Shown: positions 22,634 to 33,260 of the stretch, one piece after another
How the letters are laid out: every line of letters begins with the position of its first letter
Position numbering within the stretch: position 1 is the stretch's first letter
Origin: Porpolomopsis calyptriformis
Lineage: Eukaryota > Basidiomycota > Agaricomycetes > Agaricales > Hygrophoraceae
Length of the DNA stretch: 64,000 nt
Assembly: GCA_951640195.1 (NCBI GenBank)
Contig: OX621170.1
Coordinates: forward strand, 248,001-312,000
Reading direction: 5' to 3'
The notes under the pieces: generated by a model
Told to the model about the DNA's origin: nothing
Databases searched by the model: none
The model's input: the letters and a program-made list of their open reading frames with translations, nothing else
Program-made: the position numbers and the translations under genes

Positions 22634-22859
22634 TTTTTTGTTTTTTTTCAATCTGATTTTCATTTGTACACACTGGATGTAAGCTAAGGTATATTTGGAG
22701 GGTTCCCCCTCTACAATTCAAATTATCTACAGGATGAACGTAAGGTATATGCAGAGGGGGAACCCTCTGCAATCTAAATTATCTACAGATGAATCAAAGA
22801 AAGAAAGAAGAATTAAAAAAAAGAGGGGCAGGGGAGTGGTATGCATGGATTAATCCTTT
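22634..22859. repeat. Imperfect ~53-bp direct duplication with inverted core
   Basis: TAAGGTATAT...ATTATCTACAG occurs at 22685-22733 and again at 22741-22788. The centre is inverted between the copies: GAGGGTTCCCCCTC in the first and its reverse complement GAGGGGGAACCCTC in the second. It lies just after the Harbinger transposase, in the subterminal DNA of that element. The rest of the interval is low-complexity AT/purine-rich sequence. Confidence 0.6.
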
Positions 22860-23637
22860 CGGGTAGGACCATCCATGACCATGGTCAGAACCATGGGGGT
22901 GGGAGTAGGGGGGGTGGCAATGGCCTTACCCTTGTGGGTGAATGCAGTTGCAGGGGATGGTAGCAACTATTCCATCTCCATTATCTTCGCTTGGGGGGTC
23001 AGGTTGAGGTGCTTGGATTTATCTGAGCTGTGTGGCCAAATTGTTGTAGAACCCCCCCCAGGATATTCCCAATTCTGGTGCCTCCATCACTTTGGGGGGG
23101 CAGCCTTGCGCTCAAGCAACTTGATGAGCTTGGCTCTGTCCACCCTATGCTTGGCTTAGCCAAGCTGATCATGTAGCCTCTCAATTGTCACTTGCACATC
23201 ATGGAGCTGGGTGGTAAGTGCCAGAAACTGTGTGGTCTGCATAGACCACGCCTGTAAGAGTTCCTGATCTTGCAGTGCTCACAACCAGCTGGATATAACC
23301 AATATCTATTAGATATGTGTAACCCTGGTACAAGCGGTGGCAAGATATAAAAAGAACTACCTAAATAAGGGTAAATACTGCCTATATACTGCTCTCTGGT
23401 ACAAACACCAATACATAAGGACTACATCCCTAATGTACACACTGTAACAGTAATATCTGTTACAACGCCATCCTATCATTTATCCTTGCAGACTGGGTGG
23501 TGGGATCCAGCGCAGTAGTGATAGTTTGAAGAATATTATAGCTAACTTTTTCATGGGGCATCAGCCTGATTTAAGCGGGGGGGTTAAGGCCTCAACCTTG
23601 ACATGTTTGGGGGCTGGAACTTCATCCTCTGAATTAG
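22860..23637 (-). pseudogene. Decayed coiled-coil protein frame, possible Harbinger partner gene
   Basis: On the minus strand pieces can be followed leftwards: APKHVKVEALTPP near 23600, NILQTITTALDPTTQSA near 23500, then beyond a small LTR-like insertion LQAWSMQTTQFLALTTQL, HDVQVTIERLHDQL and VDRAKLIKLLERKAA (about 23270-23100), and finally YPGGGSTTIW. The heptad pattern suggests a coiled coil. PIF/Harbinger elements usually carry a second, Myb-like gene whose product works with the transposase. Position and opposite orientation would fit the C-terminal end of such a gene, but no Myb/SANT domain is visible, so this is inference. Confidence 0.35.
23318..23464 (-). repeat. Candidate 147-bp solo LTR
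   Basis: In reverse sense it starts TGTAACAGATATTACTG and ends CCAGGGTTACA, with a TATATA box inside, and it interrupts the minus-strand coiled-coil frame. The first ten bases match those of element A's LTR. No target duplication is visible (ATATG left, ACGCC right), so the boundaries are provisional. Confidence 0.45.
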
Positions 23638-24267
23638 TGTCACAGACGTAATTTTTCATTCCTTCTCTATATTAGTTATTGTGTCTTAGTCAGATTTGTC
23701 TTATCTTTGCTTGGGATTCCCCAGAGATTCCCCACGATTATGCTATGGGATTCCCCATAGCCTTACCTTTTTCATTTATCCAAGATAGGATACTTTTCAT
23801 TTCCGATGATTATGTTTCATCCCTTCACATGCTCCAAGTTCCCTATCATGCTTATCTTCACTCGTCGCATGTATTCCTCATTGTACACACTGACTCATCT
23901 GCAGTAGCATAGTCAGTATATAAACCCCTAGTTAGTCATACTCAAACTTTAAGTCTGATTCCTCATTAGCAACCCAATAACTAGGACTTGAGACATTATC
24001 ATTGTTAAGAATTACACTGGGAACGTGCGCTTCTGATGACAGTCAAGACCACTTGACTAAAACGTCATAGTATTGGACTTACCCAATACTGTTGTTCCCA
24101 GTATATATACCAGATTACACGTGATCGGCTAGAATCTGCTCGACGTTCATGAGAGATGGCCTCAGCGCGCTCGATCTCATGTCTCGAATTTCAGATTCAT
24201 GACAATCATCATCTTGGGACAGAGCTCTTTGAAGTAAAACCATCTCAACAATGACTAGTTTATAACA
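23638..24267 (+). repeat. 5' LTR of element C, interrupted
   Basis: 423 bp of LTR plus the 202-bp solo LTR at 24003-24204 and its duplicated ATCAT. TATATAAA is at 23917-23924, with the predicted mRNA start word AAGTCTGATTC at 23951-23961. Confidence 0.9.
24003..24204. mobile_element. 202-bp solo LTR nested in element C's 5' LTR
   Basis: Starts TGTTAAGAATTACAC, ends GATTCATGACA, flanked by a perfect ATCAT duplication (23998-24002, 24205-24209) and absent from the paired 3' LTR. It has a GTATATATAC box. It is a different family from the LTRs of A, B and C. Confidence 0.85.
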
Positions 24268-24268
24268 A

Positions 24269-24279
24269 GAATCAGACTT
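24269..24279 (+). promoter_or_regulatory. Predicted self-priming primer-binding site, element C
   Basis: GAATCAGACTT begins one base after the 5' LTR and is the exact reverse complement of AAGTCTGATTC at 23951-23961. That word begins 34 bases from the start of TATATAAA (23917), where the transcript should start. The same arrangement is seen in element B. Confidence 0.65.
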
Positions 24280-25755
24280 CCTTCTTGCTCTCTCCCCTCT
24301 ACTTGATCCACCCTTGCTTTCACACTGGATGACAATGAAGATCTTTACGATCCCTCTGAGCAAAATCCACTTTCTCAATTGCTTTACTCACAAACCCGAG
24401 TCTTCCCAGAACCAACTGAAGAAGCTAGTCAAACAGTTCCTTCACCAAGTTTCTCACAAGCTTTAGGAAGAACTTGAAGTGAAACAACTCAATTACTTGC
24501 CACCCAGTCACAATGCCCAGTCACTCCCCCTTTTATCAGATATCAACCCTTCCCGTTCTAACAACCTACTCGACCTTCATCACCTTTAATGACACCTTCA
24601 CCTTCACCATCACCACTGCCAATGGGTTCTTGCACTAATCCCCCTGTTCCTAACCTCAACGAGATCCTCGCAGTCATGAATGATTTGTGGAGAGAGGTAG
24701 CTGCTCTTCAGGCTTCAAATACACAACAGGCAATAGAGATTCAGAATCTCAATCAGCAACTTGCCGCCCAAGCTCAGCCTCAACCCCTACTGTAACCTCC
24801 TGCCACTCCCACCATAGAGATAAAAATGGCTAAACCAGACAAGTTTACTAGTCGACAGCAGGACGTCGACAAATTTATTAACAGCTGCAAATTGTATTTC
24901 ATAGGAAAACCCTACCGCGATGAACACAAGATTCCCTTTGCCCTTTCTTTTATGAAGGGTACAATGGCTCAAACCTGGTCAGAGAAAGAAACCAATGAGA
25001 TGAGGACCATCAACTGGACTGGCCCAACTGCTACTTGGGCTGCATTTGTAACTCGATTCTGATCTACATTCAAAGGAATCAACAGACAGTCCCATGCTTG
25101 TAACAACATCAAGAATCTCCACCAGGGAAAGAAGAAAATTGAAGATTATAACCTGCACTTTGGCGCTTTACAGGTCAATACCAGTTTCAATGATGCCGCC
25201 CTCATTAATCTTTACCAAGCTGGACTCAACAGCGAGTTCATTGAATTTATTTACTAACTCCCTACTGTCCCTACCACCCTTCAAGAATGGAAGGACACAA
25301 CAACACACTATCAACACCAAAAGGACATTCTTGCCTCACAGAAACAGCCCTCTACATCCTGACCTCAATATTCCAACCCCTTTTCTACCCGAGGATCACC
25401 TGTGGCTGCAATGATAACCTGACAAATGACAGCAGCCCCCACCATCAAGAGAGAAGAGTCTTCCTCTTCTACCCTTACAATCACGTATGGAAATTGCTAC
25501 TCCTGCAGCCAACCTGGGCACTTTGCGAACACCTGCCCAAACCGTATCACTGGTGATGCGAAGAATTTACCTGATACCTCTTCCTCACATTGAGGAGGAT
25601 ACTATCAAGGTAGAGGAGATTACTGAGGATGAGGATAAGGCCGAAACATACAGGTCATTACCGCTGAGTCCAACATGGAGAACATCAACTTGCCCGCTAC
25701 ATTGGCAATGAGCGAGACTCCATCAGATATGGTGAAATGTAGTATATGCAATTGG
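24280..25755 (+). pseudogene. Gag of element C
   Basis: Ser/Pro-rich N-terminus, then a likely coiled coil (ALQASNTQQAIEIQNLNQ, about 24706-24760), the capsid region (MAKPDKFTSRQQDVDKF, ALSFMKGTMAQTW) and the zinc knuckle CYSCSQPGHFANTC at about 25497-25538. Many TGA/TAG codons, such as 24795, 25060 and 25254, interrupt it. Same layout as gag of element B. Confidence 0.85.
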
Positions 25756-26402
25756 TCAGATGATTGAAAGAAGAGGCTGGCAATGGACTTGAAGTCCCAG
25801 GGTTTTTGAAAGGTTCAGACAATTCGCTCAACGTTACAGACTATACCACTCGATGTACTACTATCCCATGCAATTTATTTCAAATTCTTGGTGCTATTGA
25901 AAAGGGTGACTCAGGACTTACTATGGACATTTGGATCAAAACTGCAGACAGTGGCCAATGTGTCCCCACCACGTGTCTTATTGATAGTGGAGATTCTGGA
26001 AATTTTATGGACAAGACCTTCACAACTTGTCACGAATTTACTCTTCAGGATTTGGAAACCCCAATCCCCATACGGAATACCAATGGATCAGAGAACTGAG
26101 GAGGTCCGATCATTTTTGACACTGATGTCTGGATAGAAGCTCCAGGTGGACACATTGAAAGAATCCGTTTGGAAGTGACCAACCTCAGATCCAAGATTGA
26201 TATTATCCTTGGCTACCCATGGCTCAGAGCTCAAAACCCTAGTATTGATTGGGAGAAGTCAACACTGGCTCTCGGAGGCAAAGAGACTTCTCATCAGTAT
26301 TGTAGTGGCGAAGCAGAGCCCTCTGTGGTAGAATTGGTCTCACTGGCGATTACAAGTATTTCAAAATTGGATGAAGCTTGAGCCAGCACAGTGGAGGAAG
26401 AT
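25756..26402 (+). pseudogene. Protease region of element C
   Basis: Retropepsin-like: TIPCNLFQILGAIEKG, the catalytic triplet in TCLIDSGDSGNFMDK (about 25972-26013), then IDIILGYPWL (26197-26226). A TGA follows GSEN at 26097. The arginine codon CGT in GHIERIRLEV (about 26150-26175) corresponds to the TGA in element B. Confidence 0.85.
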
Positions 26403-28030
26403 ATGTGAAAGTTTGTACCGGAGGTCTATTGGAAAGACTATGCTAGTGTCTTTGCCAAAGAGTCCTTCAATTGCCTTCCACCTCATTCCAAGTTTGATCA
26501 TGTCATTGACCTCACAGATAACTTCGTACCCCAAAATGATGTGACTTATCTGATGTCCCCTTGAGAGATAGAATTCCTAGAGAGGTTTTTAGAAGAAAAT
26601 GTGGCAACTGGATGAATATTCAAAAGTTCTTCGCCTCAAGCTGCTCCGTTCTTCCTAGGAAAGAAAGCTGAAGAAATCAACACAAAAGGATAAGATGCTG
26701 GATACAGACCAATTGAAGACTACCATTATTTGAACCACTTTACAGTTCCCGACTGTTATCCCCTGCCACTTTTACACCAAATTGTTCAACAACCAAAATT
26801 GCAATCTGCTGCATTGTTCACGGTTGTGGACATCCGATAGGGATTTAACAACATTCGTATCAAAGAAGGTAATGAATGGAAAGCTGCTTTCAATACGGTC
26901 AAAGGACTCTATGTCCCAAGAGTGATGTTCTTTGGTCTACAAAATTCTCCAGCTACGTTTCAACAAATGATCGACACACGATTCACTGAAGTACTAAAAT
27001 CAGGTTGTGTCTTTATCTATATCAATGACATTCTCATCTGCAGAGATGATCTAGAAGAACTGCGATATTGGACATTCAAAACCCTTGATATCATGAAGAA
27101 GAACAAACTCTCCTGTAAACCTGTCAAATGCCAATTTGAAAAGGAAGAGGTGATCTATCTGGGAATGACTTTGATGAAAGGTCATATTGGAACTAATCCC
27201 AAGAAGGTCAAAGCCATAGTCGAATGGCCTGAGCCTCGAACCATCAAACAACTTCAATCCTTTCTCGGAAGCGCGAATTTCTGGAGAAAATACATCAAGG
27301 ACTTTTCAAAGATTGCTCAACCACTCAACCAACTGCTCTGCAAAGATACCATATGGGAATGGACCCCTGAATAACAACACACCTTTGATCATTTGAAGTA
27401 CTCCCTCACGAATGCCCCCATCCTTGAAGTCCCGGACCAAGACCTACCATACTGCTTAGAGACTGACACCTCTGGATTTGCCTTAGGAGGTATATTATCT
27501 CAGCTACATGGAAACGAATGGAAACCTGTAGGCTTTCACTCAAGATCATTAACCCCTGCTGAAAAGAAGTATCCAACTCACGATGCCAAGCTTTTAGCCA
27601 TAATGGACTGTCTCAAAGTGTGGCAACATCTCTTGGAAGGTTCAAGACATGACCTTCTAATCCGTACTGACAGTCTTGCCCTCAAATATTTCAGTATTGC
27701 TTGTGTACTATTCGGATGATACACTTGTTGGTCAGAGATTCTGTCAAGATACGAATACAAAATCGAGTACGTTCCAGGGAGAAAGAACAAAGCCAATGGA
27801 TTGTCCAGATGTCCAGACTATTTTGACGAAGGTAAAGGCAAGGTGGAAGATGAAATTTTAATCACAGAACACTATTGGATCAATTCAATCGTTAAACTTT
27901 CAAAACCAGACTTTTTCACAAGACTACGCTTCAAGCTACCAATACCAAACAAGATCTCACAGAGAATTGAGGATGCCTCATTATTTTGGGACCAAGCTGA
28001 TGGGTTGGTTTGCAATGTTGAAGGTCAAAT
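26403..28030 (+). pseudogene. Reverse transcriptase-RNase H of element C
   Basis: EVYWKDYASVFAKESF (26421-26468) leads through several stops to the RT core: FTVVDIR followed by TAG instead of Trp, FFGLQNSPATFQQMID, and YIND in place of YIDD (Asn codon 27024-27026). Then KPVKCQFEKEEVIYLG, LQSFLGSANFWRKYI, a TAA at 27372, and RNase H (CLETDTSGFALGGILSQ, IMDCLKVWQHLLEGSRH). The frame changes again near 27690. Dead copy. Confidence 0.9.
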
Positions 28031-29342
28031 TGTGGTGCCGGAGGAAGTATCTTTGCACACAGACATAATACGACTGTCCCATGCCTACCCCCATGCTGGA
28101 CACCCTGGCATTGAGAAGACAAAGGAGCTAGTGCTCTGAAACTTTCTTTGGGATAGCCTCTCTCAAGATATCATCAACTACATATGGTCCTGTCCTGCCT
28201 GTCAACAAAACAAGAATTACCCTTCAAAGCTAACAGGACTCCTACAACCTATACCCCCCACTACTGAACCATGGACTGAGATAACCATCAATCTCATCAT
28301 TCAATTACCTGACTCACTTGGATACAATGCAGTGATGGTAGTCGTCAATCAATTCACGAAACATGCCCACTTTATTCCGACAACTTCCAATCTCTCATTA
28401 GAAGGTGCTGCCCAACTCTTCCATGATCATATTTGGAAACACCACAGATGGCTGAAGAAGATTATCTCCAATCGTGGAGTTCAATTCGCATCAAAATTCA
28501 CAGAAGCCCTCAACAAACTTCTAGGAACCATTTCTGGACTCTCTACTGCTTATCATCCTAAAACCGATGGTCAGACTGAACGAACAAACCAAGAACTCAA
28601 AGTCTACCTACGATTCTATACCAACTTCATGCAGGATGACTGGTCCAAATAATTGGCTTCCGCTGAATTCGCCTACAATAACTGACAACACTCCGCCACT
28701 TCACAATCACCCTTCTACTTAGAATATGGCCATCACCCTCATTTACTGATCACAATCAATTCCCCAAGTAATGTCCCCACAGCAAATACCTTTCATGAAT
28801 GTCTCATGCATGCTCAGAAGAATGCTGGCGAATCACTATCACACGCCACAGAATCAATGAAGAAATATGCCAACTGAAAATGGAAACTCTCCCCCTCCTT
28901 CAAAATCAGAGATTTAGTTTGGTTAGATACCAAGAACATCAAGACGACTTGACCTGCCAAGAAATTGGATAACAGAAGAACTGGTCCATTCAAGATCCTG
29001 AAACAAGTATCAGATCTTGCCTATCTTATCAATATCCCCAGAACTTGGAAGCTCCACCCAGTCTTTCACGTATCACTCCTAAGACCCAATGTTGAAGATA
29101 AGTCACTCCACCCTGATATCACTGATACATCTCAACCTCCCCCAGATCTGATTGAGAATGAAGAAGAATATGAAGTTGAATCTATTCTTCAACACTCTGG
29201 AGCTAAATGCTAACGAAAATATTTGGTCAAATGGAAAGGTTATCCAATCGAAGAAGCCACTTGGGAAGAACGATTGAACATCTTACGACATGCCAAGGAA
29301 ATTGTGAAGACTTACGAAGATTCAATTCAAATGGCAACTTAA
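28031..29342 (+). pseudogene. Integrase with chromodomain, element C
   Basis: Zinc-binding part HAGHPGIEKTKEL and CPACQQNKN (28093-28215), then the catalytic core. Two of the three acidic residues are lost: INLIIQLP instead of an Asp, and IISNRGVQF instead of SDRG. The Glu in DGQTERTNQEL remains. The chromodomain (YEVESILQHSGAKC, stop, RKYLVKWKGYPIEEATWE) occupies about 29168-29275. TAA at 29340-29342. The losses are GAT/GAC to AAT/AAC changes following C. Confidence 0.9.
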
Positions 29343-29489
29343 CTTGTTTGTCATCATTTCAGCTGTCCATTTTGTTACTCTATTTTTAGATCTGAATGGC
29401 ACTTATAAACTCAGAGATGTTGATACATCTCCATCCAATCTTCCCCCACTTTCAATAACACCTCTCAACCTAACCAGAAACTATCGAAA

Positions 29490-30200
29490 ATGCCTGCCAC
29501 TCAATCTTCCACTCCTCAAGTCGCTATCCAACATGCTGGACGAATCCCCTCATCCGCCACCCATTCCCCTACCCCAGGTCCCTCCTCTACTACTATCGTC
29601 CCCATTTCTAGGCAATTACACTGACAATGTTGACTGACCACTGCTGAACTTCTCAGCAACAGCCTGACTCCACCCCCTGAAGACCCCAATGTCACCATTG
29701 CCCACCTAAACATTAACAATGAAAGCATTGGGCAATGGAATCGTGAGTTGCGAGTGGAGCTAACAGCGTTGAAAGCAGAGTTAAAGTTGTCAGAAAAACA
29801 TATCATATTCTGGAAGGGCAGTTACAATGCGATCGAGCGCAAATTCTGGACACTCAAACAAGAAAAGAAATGGAACTGGGTCAACTGCGGAAATACTACC
29901 ACCCACACCATTGTTGCCCAAATGTTGGTGGATTGTTAGGCCATTGAAGGCATGACATGACAAGATCTCACAATGAGGGAAACCCTCATCAAGTACAGGA
30001 GATCAGTTGAGAATCCCATCAACCTCGATCTAGAATACCCAGACGACAATGAGAGTGTCACCACCATCCCCTCCCCCACCCAACCAACTTCAGAAGTCGA
30101 TCCCATCGCTTCCCTCTCAGTGGCTATCGAGGCCCCCGCCACTGAGGAAATCCAGACCCAGGCCTCAGAGAATGAAACAACTGACATTGCTCAAGTCTGA
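29490..30200 (+). pseudogene. Extra 3' open reading frame of element C
   Basis: Homologue of the frame at 12281-13027 in element B, in the same position between integrase and 3' LTR. It starts MPATQSSTPQVAIQHAGR (29490) and shares TPTPGPS, a charged helix-forming middle (LRVELTALKAELKLSEKH) and the acidic tail AIEAPATEEIQTQASENE, ending TGA at 30198-30200. It carries about four internal stops. Product unknown. Confidence 0.7.
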
Positions 30201-30234
30201 AATTCAGGTTGAATTTCCTGAAAAGTGAGGTGTA

Positions 30235-30657
30235 TGTCACAGATGTAATTTTTCATTCCTTCTCTATATTAGTCATTGTGTCTTAGTTGGATTTGTCTTA
30301 TCTTTGCTTGGGATTCCCCAGAGATTCCCCATGATTACGCTATGGGATTCCCCATAGCCTTACCTTTTTCATTTATCTAAGATAGGATACTTTTTATTTC
30401 CAACAATTATGCTTCATCCCTTCACATGCTCTGAGTTCTCTATCATGCTTATCTTCACTTGTCACATGTATTCCTCATTGTACACACTGACTCATCTGCA
30501 GTAGCGTAGTCAGTATATAAACCCCTAGTTAGTCATACTCAGACTTTAAGTCTGATTCCTCATTAGCAACCCAATAACTAGGACTTGAGACATTATCATC
30601 ATCTTGGGATAGAGCTCTTCAAAGTAAAACCATCTCAACAATGACCAGTTTATAACA
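30235..30657 (+). repeat. 3' LTR of element C
   Basis: 423 bp, TGTCACAG...TATAACA, uninterrupted. It shows the empty site (ATCATCATC) for the solo LTR that sits in the 5' copy. Preceded by a purine-rich GAAAAGTGAGGTGTA. Confidence 0.9.
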
Positions 30658-33060
30658 ATACCCAGAGCCTGAAGTAAAACCTTGTGATCAATCCTAGACT
30701 GCCATCTAACAGGAGAAGAAATGATAGGGGTATTTGATTTGGGTATACTGGGTACTGTACATGCTATTGTGGTAGATAAAAGAGAAATGTCCGATATGAG
30801 AGTGTTCTACTGGAGTAAACAACTTCCAGTCAAATGAAGGGAATGCATCTTCATCAACTATCGACAAAATCTGATTCATCATCGAGAGCGGGGACATTGT
30901 TCATCAAGCTGTGCTCCTCTGTGGAAAGGAGGTTCTTCAGCTCGTCAAGCTCTGATGCTGTCATGTCATAGAAGAGGGTGCAGATGTTGACTGCAGCCTT
31001 CTCTTTGGGACAATCTCATTGGAAGTGTCCAATTTCTCCACAATTGAAGCAGTGGTGGACCTGACGCATCTTGTCAATGTCCATTGGCTTTCCCTGACTG
31101 CCATGAATGATCCTGGTGGGGACTTGATAATCTCCAGAGGGTTGGGCCTAAGGGTGAGATAGGAGGGTCTAGGGAACAAATTGCAAGGAGGAGGGGGCAG
31201 CAGGATGATGAGTCTGTTCCTTCTGATGGAACTGCTCATGGAGTTGTCCAATGGCTAAAGCCTTCTCACAATAATTGGACCAAGTTGTGGGGAGAGGGGG
31301 ATTGAGGTACATTTGATGAACAATGTTGCAATGGATGTTCTTCTCAAAGATGCAAATTTTTTCTTTATCCTAGCTGCTAAGGCCAGCCAGTTTTGCCTTT
31401 ATCTTGTACTTGATGAGGTACTCCATGATGAGAGATGATCCTTGCATCATGGTTTCAATTTCTTCATGTGTGCATTGCTCTGAGGTGGTATCCTTAAAGC
31501 TTCTGTCCAGACTGAGCTTGAAATTCACCCAGGAAGGGAAAGGGATTGCATTGCCCTGAGCATCAGTTCAATCAAGGAAATAATTAATGAATTGCTGGGC
31601 CCAGATAGCAGTGGTTCCTTCCTTCATATATGAGAGGGTGATGAGGGTGCATTCCATGGCATTGGTGACTCCTCGGCCAGCTAGGAATATGATGACCTGG
31701 CGGTATTAATCCCTGTAAGCCTTGGGGTCGCCATTGAAGGTGCTGGGTTCAGTGAGTTTGATTTTTCTGGATATAGCAGTAGCTATTGGTGGAGTGGGCG
31801 GGGGACTGTTCAGAGACAGAGGAGGTGGTGTTGGGGGACTTGGATTAGGATCAGGGAGGGGAGCAGGTGGCTCTTGAGGAGAAGGACTTGGTTTTCTTGA
31901 TGAAAGAGAAGATGGTACAGAAGGAGGTAGGTCTGAAGGTTCAGGTTTAGGTTCAAATTCCACAGAGGCAATTTGTTACTTTCCCTGGGTGGTAGGTTAC
32001 AGGAAAGGTGATTCGACTGGTGGAGGAGGGGTCTATTGAGGTCTAAGACCTAGAAAGGAGAATGAGACTGGAGTCTGAGGATTTGGAGGCATGAAGGACC
32101 CAGATGTGAGTGCAGACAAGGAAGGAAGAGGAGGAAGGAGATGGGATGAAAGAGGCGAGTGGATCTTGAGTTGATCCTTGGGCATATCTTCATACTCGAG
32201 TTCCTCTTTGGGTTCTGAGGCACTGTAAGAGGGTCTCTGCAATGGATGAGATGTGATAGTTAATGGTCAAGTATGAGATGGATTTCTCACATGTCTTAAG
32301 TCTCACATTGCCGAAAGATGAAAACAACAGGGACAACAACTTATTCTGTTAAATGATGGGGACAGTGAATGTGAACATGGACTTGGAGATGGATAACTGG
32401 CTCTACTTCAAGGAGTGTGGCTGGGTCAGACAGATCTTCAATCAGGGACAAGGGTGCAGTATTGAAAGATTCCTCAGATGAGGATGACGAGGGGGACAAA
32501 GGTGGAGATGGGGTGGAATTGGGTTCAAGGAATTCATCAACCAATAGGTTGAGCTATTCTGTGAGAGAATCAAGCTTAAGCAGTGACAATTCTAATGCAG
32601 TGGTGGCAATCAGATGCATGTTGCTAACAAGCTCAGACATTGAGGCCTGATGAGGTTCGGGGTTGCTAAGGGCATAGGGTGGGGGCAGCAATGGAGAATG
32701 CGAGGCCAGGGTGGAGGTCAACTTGAATACTGTGTGGGGATGTCCAGAGGGTCTCCCATGGTTCTTCAAATGAAAGAGGTTGGCTTCGAGGAGGGGAGTC
32801 TGGGTTGGGATTCCAAGGCAATCACTCAGCTAGCATGGTAGTGGAGATGATCAGACAAATCTTGACCAGGGACTGTTGCAAAGAAAAGCAGAGGGGGAGG
32901 TTGAGTTTCGATCTTCTGTTAAGGTGCAGGGGGCCTCCTGGTCATGCTTAGGGTACTCAATGGAGGGGACCAAGATCTCAGCTAAAGCTAAGGGGGGTGT
33001 CTCTGTTGAGATTGAAACTGAGTCTACAAACTCCAGCTATGCTACTTATCTAATCTGAGT
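30658..33060 (-). pseudogene. Gag-like polyprotein remnant with zinc knuckle (element D)
   Basis: Read leftwards from about 33060: a Ser/Pro-rich N-terminal region (LEFVDSVSISTETPPLAL; PSPSPQEPPAPLPDPNP near 31880), a retroviral-type capsid (LTEPSTFNGDPKAYRD, LITLSYMKEGTTAIWAQQF), then a zinc knuckle CFNCGEIGHFQ, stop, DCP (about 31010-31060; the stop is TGA where CGA is expected). Beyond it the start of a protease-like region seems to run into element C at 30658. No LTR, RT or integrase of this element is visible. Several TGA/TAG codons are present. Probably a truncated Gypsy element cut by C, but a gag-derived gene carried by the Harbinger is not excluded. Confidence 0.65.
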
Positions 33061-33260
33061 TTGAATTCTATGACTCAATCGCAATCCATGGAACAGCTGA
33101 CTCAGCCACTGTGCAACTGCAGATGGTGTCATTATCAACCAATGGTGATATCCCCTCTAATCTACAAGGTAGTGAATAATAAAGGAAGGTGGTGGAGGGA
33201 TAAGATAAGATTAGGAAAAGTTGTGATAAGATAAAATGAAAAATGGGATGCATCATAATA

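Larger units (their letters stand above)
23638..30657 (+). mobile_element. Gypsy chromovirus C
   Basis: LTRs at 23638-24267 (423 bp plus a 207-bp insertion) and 30235-30657 (423 bp) begin TGTCACAG and end TATAACA. Internal order is gag, protease, RT-RNase H, integrase-chromodomain, extra frame. It is clearly the same family as element B at protein level, but the LTRs differ in length and sequence. About 23 of 423 LTR positions differ, all transitions by hand count, so it is older than A or B. Flanks ATTAG and ATACC show no target duplication. Confidence 0.9.
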
